In this document: one piece after another, positions 11,917 to 24,479 of the stretch
Position numbering within the stretch: position 1 is the stretch's first letter
How the letters are laid out: the number at the start of each line of letters is the position of its first letter
Assembly (NCBI GenBank): GCA_963969345.1
Contig: OZ017767.1
Coordinates: forward strand, 7,344,739 to 7,408,738
Reading direction: 5' to 3'
Length of the DNA: 64,000 nucleotides
Source: Turbatrix aceti
Lineage: Eukaryota; Nematoda; Chromadorea; Rhabditida; Panagrolaimidae
Program-made: the position numbers and the translations under genes
Notes under the pieces: generated by a model
What the model saw: only the letters and a program-made list of their open reading frames with translations
The model's database searches: none
What the model was told of the DNA's origin: nothing

Positions 11917-13779
11917 GTCTGCGGGAATTCAGAATTCGGAATCTCAGAACCAATGTGTACGGTGAGGAAGACGAATCCAAGGTGGATTCGAGACTTTGGA
12001 GCTTCGGTTTTTTTGTTCTGAAATGGCACGTAATAGACAGGAGGTTGGGTTGGTTGGGTGTTACTGTAAGACGTATAATGACCGGGAAAACACGCGCAAC
12101 GAGGAATCTCGACGTCAAAGGAGGTTGGCACGCAACATTTGCGGTGGCGGAGGTGGAGGTGAAAATGTCCAAGGTATATGAGGAATGAATGAACACCGGG
12201 AGCACTGACTAATGAATGAAAAAAAAAGAGATTTTGTTGCACGCACGCGTCAATGCCGAAAACAAGCCAGACAGAGGAGGGGATGTTTGAGTTACCGACA
12301 GGCACAGTTACGTACCAATACACAATAAATATTCAAACGTGTGAAACTGAGCTTTGAAAAAAGGCAAAAAGGTATAAATACTTTTTTTTTAATGTTTTTT
12401 TATACAAAAAAATATTTTTTCGGTGAACACAGATTTGATTTTGAAACAAACCTGCATGGTACAATAGAAAAAAATCTGTGCCACCAAAGATTGCCATTCT
12501 CAATAGTTTAGCCAGCAATGCTTGACTTGGCATGAAACATGGCCAGTCAAAACAGGCGTAACAAATCACGCGGAAGCAGGAGGTCTCCGGTCATGTAACA
12601 GCGACAGAATGAATTTTTGTTCACTCGTCGCAAGCCAAAAAAAAAATTCATTGTCAATTTGACAGCTTTTTTCTGGAAAGTCTTGAAAGTGACCGCGCCG
12701 AATCAATTTATGGCATTTCAGCCACGAAAAATAGTGGCGCCTTGTTGAAACTTTTTTTCTTTCGGCCGAAAAAAACCGTGCTTGCTTTTTGGTGTCCGTG
12801 TCGGTCGTACTGTACATAAATACAACGCCGGGCACAAAAGAGCTTTGTTTCAAAAATAGTAACAAACTGATTCTAAAACTAGAAATATATATGCACGTAC
12901 ATATTTTTTCACTGTTTTTTGACTTTCGAAAAAATTCCGAAGAACAAATCGAGGCTTTGGAATGCCATAAAAAAGTAGGAACAGCAAAAAGGAGTTTCTC
13001 GTACTTACAAAATAGCGCTGCATTTGCCCTCACGATAGAGGGGGGGAGGGGGTATTATGACGGCACAAAACCCCTCATGTCACAGAAACGAGGATGAATT
13101 GCCGGAGCAAAAAACAGCTAACAAGAAGATTTGCAAGTCTGTACGCAGAAGTTACTTATTCATAAGTGCCTACGCGGAACGAGCAGGCATTACTCGATTG
13201 AATGAGACTAAAATAAATGTATAACAAAGTCGAAGTAAAAATTTCACGTCGGACGGCATCGACGAGCATTTGAACATTTGGCGCTTAGTTAGGGGGTCAC
13301 TGCACGTGGAATAAATGTTTATTTACAGCTGTTTTTGAACTAAGGAACAGTCAAGTGCCATCCGGTGTCAGAAGGATTTCAATTAAACACATGCATCGCA
13401 CTCGGATGAAAGACCACCATCGTCGTGGTCCGGTGCCGGCGACGACGCCACGGATGGCATCACTGGCATTTTTGTACAAACACCCCAAAAGGCAGCTGAC
13501 CGCGAGTCTAAACAATAAAAAAAACCAACAACAGATGTCTGACTTGTTTCGCCATTTTCTGCACCGTTTTATTGTTTTTTTATATTTTTGATTGGTGGAC
13601 AAAAAATAGGGCTTTCCAAAAAATTGTGGAGTTTTTTTTATTTGTTGTTTTTGGAGAAAGAATTTTTGGCGTGCCGGAATTTTTGGAAAACAGTTATTGA
13701 AAATTATTTTGGGTCAATTTTTGATAAATTTTTCGATTTTTAGAAACTTTCGATGATGAATCCATTTTTTTTGATTTAT

Positions 13780-13955
13780 AAAAATCTATTTCAATTTTTT
13801 TTTATTAAAAAAAATCTATTTCAATTTTTTTTAAACTTAAAAAAAGTCTATTTTCAATTTTTTTTAAACTTAAAAAAATCCATTTAATTTTTTTTACTTA
13901 AAAAAATCTATTTCGATTTTTTTTACTTTAAAAAAAAATCTATTTCGATTTTGAT
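13780..13955. repeat. Degenerate AT minisatellite
   Basis: About six imperfect units of roughly 30 bp, each with AAAAAATCTATTTC followed by a poly-T run (AATTTTTTTT). Units differ at single positions (CTATTTC, CCATTTA, CTATTTTC). Probably slippage-derived. Confidence 0.6.
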
Positions 13956-15302
13956 CAACTCGAACACGAAATGCAAAATCGACGACCATGAATCACTTTG
14001 CAATAATCAAGAAACAATAAATAAATAAATAAATAGGATAAACAATACTGCAATTAAACATTTAAAAAAATCAGCTTTTCGATCGTTCACCACCCTCGCC
14101 GCCTGACTAGCTAGCCAGTGATCAATTAAATAATTGCCCGGACGTAAACAATACATAAAAAAAACATAGTAACACAAATAGGCGCTCCGACTACATGGAT
14201 GCAAACACACCTGCAGAAGAGGATAAGAGAACAAATGTCACGGATTAGTTGTCGAAAACAAGGGGGGTCTCCTGTTCTTCGACTGGAGGGCGACTGAAAA
14301 GTCGGAGACCAGTGCCACCACCGCTGTTGCTACAGACGCGAGTTCGCCGGGAGCAGTCAAACGTGAAACAAATTCGGAAAAAAAAAAGAATAAAATCGGC
14401 ATCAGCGACGGAAGACTTTTGACATTTCTCTGGCCAGGAGAAGAGAAAAGAGAAGGTTCGCCTTTTTAGGACACTAGAGGTCAGGTTGGTATCGTACATA
14501 AAAAACAACCACCGACCGAGAGCGTTGCTTTTTTTGTTTTTTAGCAGCATTTCAAGCATGTTTTTTTCAGCACGATGAAAAGCTGGGGTTTCCGGCGAGT
14601 AACAGAATTAGGATAAATTCAGGCAACCACTTATGTAATTTATATATATTTAACTGGGGAGCATTTAGGCAAATTTTAATGAGGAACTAAATAAATATAA
14701 TGAATTTGAATAAAAAATAATAAATATTTGGAGTTCTTTTTAATCGAAAAAACAAAAAAAGGCACCTGACAAATAAAAAAAATTTGGATCTGTTCAAATT
14801 ATAAAAAAAACGCACAGCTATTTTTTTATCTAATTCGAACAGCAAAGTACGAAAAAAATCGAATTTGTAGCACTACGCGGAATTTATTAACAAAAAAATC
14901 TTTAGGCATGGCACTTGTAAAAGAGGAGGTTGATGCGATGCGCAACGCAACGTGCGCTCTCCGAACAAGTACCTCTTTTCAGAAAAAGTGCCATATCGAA
15001 GCTATAAATATTTTAAGCGGAAAAAAATGCACCGCCGAGCACAAAAAACGGTTCAACAAAATACAAATGACGTGAATAGGGTCAAATACTTCCTCAATTT
15101 TGACAAATTATTAAATTATGACCAGCCATAAAAATATAACTCGCCTACTAGTAGACAAACCACGCTTCAAAAGAAAATTATAAAAAAAAAACAACGACCC
15201 GAAGAAAAAATTTTGAAAATTGAATTTCAATGGACGCGAGCAATTAAAAAAGTACAGCACCGAATAAATAAATTCTGTCTGATGGCACGGTTGGCCAGGT
15301 AG

Positions 15303-15651
15303 GCACAAAAATCGGTCAGTGAAGCACTGAAGCACCCGGAGGCTTTTGTTGGCCTGGCAGACTGCAGCAGCGGCCGCGGCGCATTATTCGAAGTCGAAGC
15401 AGAGCAACAAAGTCCCACGATTCGGGCGGACGTCGGGCGCATCTACCAAAATGAGGCCATCCATAAAAAAAGCCGCTGGTTGTCAACAGACTGACAAAAC
15501 TTCCTCACAGGCATCTTTGAGCTTTTCGAAAGGGGCTTCGAGAAGGCCAAGTTGTACAATGACCGGTCAAAGACGTTTTTCGGAGGCTTCAGGGAGCCAA
15601 GTTTGTATTGGGACAGAAAATATGTAAATAAACAAAAAAAAATATTTTTGT
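15303..15651 (+). other. Coding-like stretch broken by an in-frame TGA
   Basis: The plus-strand frame is open for 63 codons (EALKHPEAFVGLADCSSGRG and following), meets TGA at 15492-15494, then stays open in the same frame for about 52 codons (GIFELFERGFEKAKLYNDRS and following). There is no initiator Met. An in-frame 99-bp GT-AG interval (donor after GAGCAACAAA, acceptor CTTCCTCACAG) would remove the TGA, so it could be two exons; a decayed gene is the alternative. Family not recognised. Confidence 0.25.
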
Positions 15652-16535
15652 AACATTTTTTTTGATTCGGCCAATCACGATTGTTTGTATGTATGTACGC
15701 GAGCAGACGATTGTTGGCGGCAAAAAAAAACCAACTTGAAATTGCCCCAAACAAATAAATAAATGATCATGAGGCTTTTTTCCATGTTTTTTTTTCAAAA
15801 AAAAAATATATACGTGCAACCTTGCTTCAAGCCAATTTTTTTATGAGTGCAAAAACAAAAGTTCAGCTAATTAGCAAAAACACGTTGTTTGAATAATATT
15901 TCGTTCTCTTCTGCAGGATGTGACGCTGTTTGTGAGATTGGGAGCTTGGGAACTTCATACGGTATGCGCAGGCAAACAAAATGCACCGTGGCAACTTTTA
16001 CGGCAACGACCGTGGTCGTGGTCGTTGAAGTCCTTTGTCACTCATTTTGAAACGACATGGCGTCATGAAAAATGGAATTTTCTGTCAGCATCATCCAGCA
16101 AAAAAAAACCATTACAAAAGTGCACACATATTTCCAGGTAATTCTTCAATTTTTAATGCTTTTTACAAATTTGTGGCTCCTGTTGGAAATTAAAAAGGTG
16201 GTAGTACGTACAAAACTTGGAAGGCAGTCACGCGGAAACCCGCCTCCACAGACCCCTCGAAAGCTAGGAAGTAAATTTTGTGTTAGTATAAATATAAAAA
16301 AATTGGTGTGTTGTAGAGCATTTTTTATAATTTGGATTTTTTATAACTTAAAGTGACGAAATAAATAGATACATATTTATTTGCCGACACGTCCAGATAT
16401 CCCTGGATTGTGGCGGAGTGAACAAAAAAAAGATGTGCCAAAAATATACATCCCTGCCGAAAAGAGTACAATAGACCGCAACGTGACCTCAGAGGTCGAC
16501 GTGACTCACCCTGAGGGCAGATGAGACCTAATCTA

Positions 16536-16907
16536 CAAGGGTGTCAATCGGGCCGGGCCGGCCCGGCCCGGGCCGGGCCGGGCCTGATGGTGAGTCGGCC
16601 CGGCCCGGCGGCCCGGTTTAAAAAAAAAAAGAAAATTTTAGAACAAAATTTATTCAAAACAGTCAAAAATGAACCAAAAACTTGCTCATTTTGAGTAATC
16701 CTCCCCCATTATGAATAACAACGTGTATTTTTACCTTTTCAACTCATATTTTTCGACAAATTGAAAAAATTTTAGTAAATTTTGCTTCAATTTTACCCTT
16801 TGGTAAAAAGGCGGGCCGGCCCGGCCCGGGCCGGGCCGGGCCGGGCCTTACCTCGAGCGGGCCGGGCCGGGCCGGGCCGACAAAAATTCGGCCCGTTGAC
16901 ACCCTTG
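16536..16907. mobile_element. Non-autonomous hAT-type element (MITE) with 8-bp target duplication
   Basis: The 372-bp element has inverted ends CAAGGGTGTCAA / TTGACACCCTTG and is flanked on both sides by CTAATCTA (16528-16535 and 16908-16915). The 8-bp duplication and the end sequence are hallmarks of hAT transposons. Just inside each end lies a dense array of GGGCCGGGCC / CCGGCCCGG words, strikingly GC-rich in an AT-rich setting; the middle is AT-rich and non-coding. A perfect target duplication suggests a fairly recent insertion. Confidence 0.92.
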
Positions 16908-19900
16908 CTAATCTACCCCCCCATCGAACAAAAAAATTCAGCCACTTGCCACCAAAAAAAATAGACACTAAACATTGGCCGCGGGCGTTGGTTGTTGTCT
17001 TATGGGTGGCATCTTGATTCGGGAATTTCCAAGAATAAAAAAACTCCTGCCACAGTAGGGGCATGCCAAAAAAACGGTGGTCCATGGCATGTCGCATCCC
17101 CAAAGGGCATGCGTCCCGAGTGACCCCGACTGGGTGAGGGGCATTATTGATGCCTTCCGTTAAACGCGATTAGTCGACAAGACAAATTGCTCGTAAATCT
17201 TACAAGAACGTGGCAGAGATTCATCACTGCCAGCTGACAAACGCTTTTCTGATTTTTTGGCATTCCTTGGATTTTATAAAACTGATAAAAGCTTACAGGA
17301 CATACCAGGAAGTTACGGTAGAACTTCTTTTGCACTTTGGTCAACAAAACAAATTTGGTCTAATTTAAATAATTTTTTTTGCACGGCAATTAAAAAAATA
17401 ATAAAAATTATTGATGACATCAGACAAAAAAAATAATCTTCATTCTTTTACGCATAATTTGAGTGGTTCAATAATTACCGAGAAAATCCAGGAAGAAAAA
17501 CAATTTTTTATAATATTAAAATAAGGAAGATAAAAATCCACGCAGTACAAAACTGGCTACAATTTGGTTTTTTTTTTCGTTGAAGGACTAATAAGCCGGG
17601 ATGCGCGTCAAAGTGGCGTGCTACGTGCAACAAGAAAACCAGATGGAAGAAAAACAAAAGTTTCGGTGTTTCGGTCGGTCGCCACAGGGCACCGTATCCA
17701 AACCGAGGGATGGGATATGTGCTAAAAAAATAACCCCAAGTTGCAAAGATGAATGCAACTTGAACGGGGTCGGTCCAATTTTACTGGTTCCTGCTAGTGG
17801 TGGCCTGAGAGCCTGAGGGGTGTAAATAAAGACTTCCGACTTGCAAATGCGAGCAGGAGCATCTCTGAAGCAACGGGCATCTCGGTACGTGCCAAAGTTG
17901 GTTTTTTTTAAATAAATTTCAAATTTGTTAAGACCAATAAATATTTATTTATTTCAAGCGCGCACAGAAATCACAGACTCGTCGACGGCATCGGGCAAAA
18001 TTGCCGTTCTCATCCGTAGCGTGCTCCCACCAGACATAATTTGAACCCAAAAGTGCTCATTTGACGGGATTGACACGCTGACAAACATGTTGACAAACAA
18101 CACAAATACTGGTCATCGAAAAACGGTAAAATACAATTGATTAAAGAAAAGGAGGAATAACTTTACCCCAAGCACGTAACTTTTTCCTAAAAACTGTGAT
18201 TTCTGAAGCGTGCCATAGTACGTACATATTTTACGGAGCCAGACAGGATTTTGGGTTTTCCCGCCACCCAAGTGCCGTAACGAAGGTAATTTCGGTCAGG
18301 TCAGTAAAGTGCCGGAAACCAAAAAAAGCATGCCTTGGGGGCATAAATGGTTAATTGGCGCTTGTTTAAAATAAAAATAAACAAAATGGCAATTCAAGGG
18401 CACAACAAAGTCATAAAATTGAATCAAGGCAAAAAACAAAAACAAAAAAATCTATTTTTACTCTGTTTCAGACAAATTTGGTCAGCTGAAAGGCGGGAAA
18501 AGTGCCAAAAATCACGGACGAAAGAAATTGAGGAACTAATTAATTTGCTGACATCGAAGCACTTACTTGAAATTGACCGGTATTAGGTTTCTGCACGTTT
18601 TCGCAGTTTACGATGATGACAAAACATTTGAGCAAGTTGACCAAGTTTGCCAAAAAAAGCGCGAAAATAAACAAAATGGGCCACTCGCCAAGATTACGTG
18701 CGTGTGATGACAGCAAGGCCAGTGCCATTGAGTCGGGTAGCATGCTACAAAACTCCCGAAAAACAAGCTGCAGGGAAAAGCTGTGATGTTGTGATCATCG
18801 GTCGAGATGGCCCCGAGACAGCAAAAGAAAAAAAAACAACACCCCCCTTTTTTTTTGCCGTGGTTGATGCAGACTGACTTGATGGTCAGCAGCATCAGAA
18901 CAGCTCGCTTTGATGACAGCCAAAAAGTACAAGCAGCTCGTGTCACGTCGGTGGTTGGTTATGAATTTGAGATGATCTCGCCGTCACGCAACCAACGCTT
19001 CGAGACAACAATGCTGATGACGTCGGGGTCTACTGAGGTCCAGGAAATGAAAAGCAGTCGGAGATTTTGTTTTTTTTTTCGAAATACAAAATCTGAATTT
19101 AAAAAAAAAGGGGAATGCATTGGAAATGAGCGCCACGCTGGGGTGTGCCAAATGTAATATGTATTTTTCAACGAACGCAGAAAGAAAAATTGAAAAATTA
19201 GACGTGTTACCTGGAGCGCAATGCAATGCAATGCGCGCTCAAAGGTCACGTTTCGAAAAAATAGCATAATTTAACCGTTTTAGTATGTATAATCCTGGAA
19301 AATCTATCAGACAACATTTTTTTCCGACCAGTTGAGCCAAGTTTGATGACAGAAAAAAAGTTGTGTAAGCCGATCCGAGCTGAGGGGAACGGCATTTATA
19401 TTAGGACAAATGCTATCATAAAAAATGCGCAAACACTGAAAAAACAGATCAAAGGCCACGCAAAAAAAGAGCTCAAAGAAGAGCTGCAACCTGCAAATTA
19501 TCGTAGTTAGTTTCCACCCATCTTTTGCAGACCACGTCAAATACCGTATCATTAACTGTGAGAGCTGCAAATTCGTTAGTCACTTTTCCCAGGAGCGCAG
19601 CTTCTGTTTTTCTGCCAATTAATGAGCGCCCCGCGCGTCGTGCCAAGAGGGTGTGCCCGGTGGCAAACTGAAACTTGGCAAGCAAACAAAAAACATGGCG
19701 AAAAAAAAAACGATATGCCCATGCAAATTGGCAGCAAGTTCAGGGGCACATCCGCCTTTCTTCGGGGGGCTATAAAACCACGACGCGTACCCCTTTGCCC
19801 ATTTACGGGTCGTTGGCCAGGGCAAAAAGGGGTGCTAAACCCGGCGCACTGGCACTGGGGTTGGGGCTCTTCGCTTTGTTGGTTGGCGCAACCCGGGACA

Positions 19901-20569
19901 ATTATTTTTTGTCATCCATTTTCACGCAAGGCTACGTACTAAATACATACACGGGGTTTGATGGCCCTGCCGAAAAAGAACTAAAACGAAAAATAATAAA
20001 AAAAAAAAAACGAACACGGTCGGGACATACAATTGATGAGGTTTGACAGCTTGGGCTGGAAAAAAACAAATTTTGTTTTCACCTAGTCCCATTTTGGGGC
20101 ATAGATCTACGAGCAAGCTCGCTCTTCCGCCTCAAGGAAGAAATAGAAATTTCGCAGACAGTCAGAAAGAAATTCAGAACCCATCATCACGAATGGTCAG
20201 CGAACGAACTCATGCATTTTTATATTTTATTTTTTTGTTTTTTACCACGTTCAAGAACTTTTTTTCAAATTCTGAGAATCTTCAAGTGCAGAAAAATATT
20301 GTTTTCTGCAACTCGCAAACAACACAACACTGTTAATTACTCAAAAACAAAAGAAAGTTGCACTTAGAAGGGCACAAAGTTGTTGTGTTTGCAAAAATCA
20401 AGTGAAATGGCCTGACAGTAAACTCACTAGAATAAAAAATCGTAACCTTTATCCATCGCGTAAAAATCAAACAATGCACTCAATCTATTTTTTGCACGAG
20501 ATTTGATCCGGCACCAACGTCACAAAAAAGATCGCTTTTCCGAATGCGTATTTATAATTTTTTTTGCAG

Positions 20570-21313
20570 AGGAAAAAAATCAGAGAACAACCCGGAAAGA
20601 AGCTCCCAAAGACCTGCCTCTGTTCACCGGTTATATAAAATTCAGACCCACGTAGAAGAAAGAAAAATGTGCGCATTTGAAATCATGGTCTCAAATTACA
20701 CATTTCCCCAGGTTCGCACGTTTCCCGGTAAGATGAAAAATACAAAAAAAAGAATATTATATTTATTAACTCATGTGTTCTCAAGAAGCCCAGCTACGCT
20801 GAATTGTAAATTACAGATTTTTAATCAGGCAAAAAAATGAATGTGTGTATAACATAATACAACGTGTTACCCGTTTTAGAAGCGTTCTGCAAAGAAGCAG
20901 GCGAGCAGGAGACACTCAAATGTCCCGAGGCGTAGAAAAAAGGCACGCTGACGAGCTGACCTCTTTGCCTCCTCCAGAAGGCGTCAAATGAGACATTTCT
21001 GACACTTGACGGATCTGATAACAACGCTACCAGTTTTACAGCTTCCACAAAGAATCGTCTGTTTTTTTTCTGCCAACGATAAAAAAGCCGTCGCTGTCAC
21101 GTGCCGGAATAAAACGTCCCTCCCGTCCTCCGAGGGACCACTCTTTTAGGCAAATTAAATTTTAGTTAGCAACCAGTCGACGACCAGGTGTACAAATTCC
21201 CGGATAGGCAAAGGGCGGCCGTAGCCGACGCCCGGGGGCACAGGATGCGCTCGATGCAGCATCCCACGGAAAAGTCCTCGATTGACAGCACCTCAATGCT
21301 TTTTGACGCCTGA
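20570..21313 (+). CDS. 3'-terminal exons of an unrecognised gene, including a 16-nt microexon
   Basis: Five exons chain in phase: 20570-20629, 20712-20727 (16-nt microexon), 20880-20931, 20978-21056 and 21177-21313. The introns include one of 46 bp with a pyrimidine-rich CTCCTCCAG end. The joined C-terminal 114 residues read KEAPKDLPLFTG ... SVLQRSRRAGDTQMSRG ... ETFLTLDGSDNNATSFTAS ... VYKFPDRQRAAVADARG ... KSSIDSTSMLFDA then stop. They are polar, Ser-rich and charged with no membrane segment, as in a cytoplasmic tail or linker. Upstream exons probably lie in the 15-20 kb islands but could not be connected. Donors at 20629 and 21056 are weak, so exact borders are tentative. Confidence 0.42.
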
Positions 21314-22734
21314 AAGCGCAATTTTTTCACATTTGTGCCCGGGTGAATGATTTTTTTGAATCCACGGTTTTGCGTGCCGTCGACCGACCGACCGGGGGAC
21401 GGCACTCTCGACCACGCTGTTCTGTTTGTTTGTTTTTTCTGCTTCCTGGTTCCAGTTTTTTTGTTAGATCTGTTTTTTGTGAAATTAATCAAAAAAGTGT
21501 TCTTTCAACTGCTTTCGTAAATACAATCAAGCTGATAAAATGTGAATATGAAAGATAGCGCCACTTTTTTATTCATTTTGACACCAAAAGTTGGGGGAAG
21601 TCCCCCCACAGATCACACGCATTTTCGACAGTCAAAAGGACCAAAAATCATGAACCGCAGAATTTTTTCCCCTCAAAAAAAACAAACACGAACACGAACA
21701 CGAAAAACAAGACGACATGAATTAAGAATGTGTGATTTTCGTGAGGATTGATGACGCATCGCAGACGACTCTACTAGCTTCGTTTGAACCCTGGACAACC
21801 GTCTGCTCGTGTTTTCTGACGTCTGTCAACGTGCATGCAAAAAAAAGCGTCTGGAATCCCGTCTTCGCAGCAGACGTGCCAAATTTTGACACAAATGTGT
21901 CGAAATTTAGAACTTGTGGCCTATTTTTGTCATGCTACCTCCGCTACACTTAATTGAATATAAACAGAAAATTGAACCTTCAACTGTTAATTTTGTGTAC
22001 ATTCAACTCTGTGAAAACGAATCGAATTGGCTTTTTACAGTAAAAAAACTGTAATTACGTGATTCGGAAAATGGGGGGAACGCTTGGCGTTACGTCCCGA
22101 ACGAGTTTCTCTTACGACCGTTTTTCTTTCGCCAACAATTGTTGTTCTCCCAAAATTTTGTTTTCCAGCTCTACAACGTTGGAATCACCGCCGATCATGC
22201 TATAGCCACTTCCTTGCTCAAAATTGACCCCTCCACCTGTCAATGCCATCGGCGATGCTGTTGAAGTCAAGCCGTCAATTGTTATTGCACCTGGACGACG
22301 ATGTTGCGGATACCGACAGTACGGGCAACTTCCTGACCTTCATGCATCAACCTGACCTTCCTGCATCAAATCAACAATCTACCCATTGTTGTCTGCGGCC
22401 AAGTGGTGGCAAAACTGAAGATTAGTGCCAACTCTGAGATCATCCTAAAAAGTGTCCTTTTATTTGTTGTTTTTGATTTTTTTTTGAATAAATTTTTATT
22501 AAATAAATATAAATGAAATACATTGGTTATCTGCGGCATGTATTTATATAATATATAACTTTGATCTCACGACGAATTTTTTTTGTATATACTTTTTAAC
22601 ATTAATTGCGATTCCCGAACATCAAATATGCAAAAAAAGAATATACGCGTCTATTCATCCAGCTGGCATTGACTCGTTGAAGCAAACCGCAAGTCTTCGT
22701 GCTTGCAATTCCATCTTCAGGGCACGGAAAAGAA
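21314..22734. other. Spacer with one ambiguous coding-like island
   Basis: No confident gene. At 22112-22339 the minus strand is open for 76 codons without an ATG near its start (PYCRYPQHRRPGAITIDG ... NVVELENKILGEQQLLAKEK, stop), and the plus strand of the same DNA has a shorter frame after TTTTCCAG. Either could be a terminal exon. The rest is AT-rich. Confidence 0.3.
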
Positions 22735-23325
22735 ATGACGAATCCGGTGTTGGGAGATGTCGTCTTCGCCACAGGACTCTTCATGGCTTCGATTGCCTTT
22801 TTCATCACGACGTGTTCCAAGGTATGTATGAATGGCACCGTGCCCATAGCCTCCACAATCTGACCTGTCTTTTTTCAGAGAAAGTCCGACAAACCAGGAA
22901 TGCCGTCTGCCGAACAAAAGAAAGCACTGGAACTCAAGCCTCAGGCCTTTAAGAAGAACGAGAAGGAATTAGCGATCGCGCAGGGCCAAGTCAAGAAAAA
23001 CAAACACGACTACCCCACCTTGGACGACGTCGCTTCTGACTGGGAAACGAACGACGATGATGAGGAAAAAGATAAGAAAAAGCGTGCCAAAAAAGCAAGC
23101 GCTAAAAAGGATAATATGAGCGCTGAGAAGGTCAAAATGAGCGCTGAAAAGGATGATATGAGCGCTGAAAAGGTCAAAATGAGCGCTGAGAAGGATAAAG
23201 AAGGCGCTGAGAAGGAAAAAATGAGCGCTGAGAAGGATAAAGAAGGCGCTGAAAAGGACAAAGAAAGCGCCGAAAACGCCATGAAGAAGGACGATGAACT
23301 CAAAAAATCAGAACCCCTCGCATGA
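22735..23325 (+). CDS. Single-pass membrane protein with Lys/Glu heptad-repeat tail
   Basis: Two exons, 22735-22821 and 22879-23325 (57-bp intron, AAG|GTATGT ... TTTTTTCAG|AGA), give 177 residues. The N-terminus has one hydrophobic segment (VVFATGLFMASIAFFITTC, about residues 9-27) followed at once by basic residues, so the long tail is probably cytosolic. The tail contains DYPTLDDVASDWETNDDDEE, then about eight 7-residue repeats of the form MSAEKVK / MSAEKDD / EGAEKEK (about residues 121-170), which should form a charged single helix or coiled coil. A splice acceptor (ATCTTCAG) lies 14 nt before the ATG, a possible trans-splice site. Family not recognised. Confidence 0.75.
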
Positions 23326-24479
23326 TGTTATTGGCGTTGATAAATGTTGCGTGCACACTGTTGGATACACCATTGTGAAATTATATTTTTGTAGACAGGT
23401 ATAAATATATCTAAAAGTTCGTCGTGAGACCCATGACGTGTAGTATAGTGCACATTTCACTGCGAGACAATATAACTGATTTTTCGTTGCGAGACCTCGT
23501 TCGCTGTGAGACAACATAATTTTGAATTATTCGTAAACTTTTTATTGCGAGACCTCATAATTTCGCTGCGGAACCCATTTTAAAACTTTCGCAGACAGTT
23601 TTTTTTATGATTTTTGAACGTAATACTTTTTTTAGACCCTTGCAGTCAGTAAAACAAATTCAAATGGTGCAACTTGAGTTTTCCGTCCCCGATCCGGTGA
23701 CATTCCTGTAAGCACGATAACACTTGATTAGAAACAATTGTTTTTGTCTCTTCAGGCGGACAGACTTGAGAGCCCAAAACCAACCCCGGGAGAGTTAGTT
23801 AGTTAACCGACCTAAAAACGGGTTTTTTGAAAAAAAAAATACTTCGATGAGTTGAGTTTTTTTTCAGACCTCTTTTTTTGTGGACTCGCGTCCAGTTTTG
23901 TATACAAGACGATTACACCCAGGACGACGACGACGACGACGATCGACGACGACCCAGTGGACGAACGGAGTGCGCTGCACCACCTCTGCCCCGAAGGAGG
24001 GGAGGGGAGGCTTTGATTTCACCTTTCCACCTTTTTTTCGTGCAACAACTCCAGGGTGTGCGCGGGTTGATCGGTCGAAGGAAGGATGTACCTACATACA
24101 TACCTGGGGACAACATCCTTCTTATGATGCTACGGCTGCTGTTGCTGCTGCTCCTCCGAAGACGCGCGGACAAAGCCGAGGCAACCGAGCTTTTGTCCTG
24201 CAAGCCGGTTTTCTCGCTGCAACAGACTTTTGGCCTTGCCTGGAGGACTGCTGAGTTTGTGGATGGATGGATGGGGATGACCACGACGACCCCTCTCATC
24301 CGACTTCCCGCCCGCCTTCCCTTCCAGAGGGGGGGGGTCCAGTCAGGTGAGATACTACCTCCTTGTGCAACTACACCGATCCTTGTCGGTCGTTAAGAAG
24401 ACTCGGGAATTTTTAAGGGCTTTAAGCGGTCCGGAAGAGTTTGAGTTTCCTTCACATTCGACCAGACAGATTGATCACC
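23326..24479. other. Intergenic region and probable promoter of the WAP-Kunitz gene
   Basis: AT-rich at first, then low-complexity from 23920 (GAC and CTG trinucleotide runs, poly-G at 24333). Long overlapping frames in 23878-24400 exist on both strands, but they come from the trinucleotide runs and lack splice support. The sequence just before 24480 is a plausible 5' leader. Confidence 0.5.

Larger units (their letters stand above)
11917..20569. other. 8.6-kb AT-rich region with scattered coding-like islands
   Basis: Long A/T homopolymer stretches separate GC-balanced islands that look exonic on the plus strand but could not be joined reliably. Examples: 17601-17816 (frame starting MRVKVACYVQQ); 18872-19060, after a good acceptor, reading TDLMVSSIRTARFDDSQKV; 19780-19960, with a hydrophobic run ALALGLGLFALLVGA; and 20087-20195, reading PFWGIDLRASSLFRLKEEIE after TTTTCACCTAG. 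They may be upstream exons of the gene ending at 21313. An hAT-type MITE sits at 16536-16907. Confidence 0.35.

Noticed and set aside
13351..13602. GC-balanced island with frames on both strands
   Set aside because: No frame has both a good acceptor and a good donor, and alternatives on both strands look equally plausible.
14905..14995. Short inverted repeat (ATGGCACTT...AAAAGTGCCAT) that could be a miRNA hairpin
   Set aside because: Pairing is interrupted and the loop is long; no support without small-RNA data.
23878..24400. Overlapping long frames on both strands before the WAP-Kunitz gene
   Set aside because: They arise from GAC and CTG trinucleotide runs, translate to low-complexity Asp/Arg or Leu tracts in several frames, and have no splice support.
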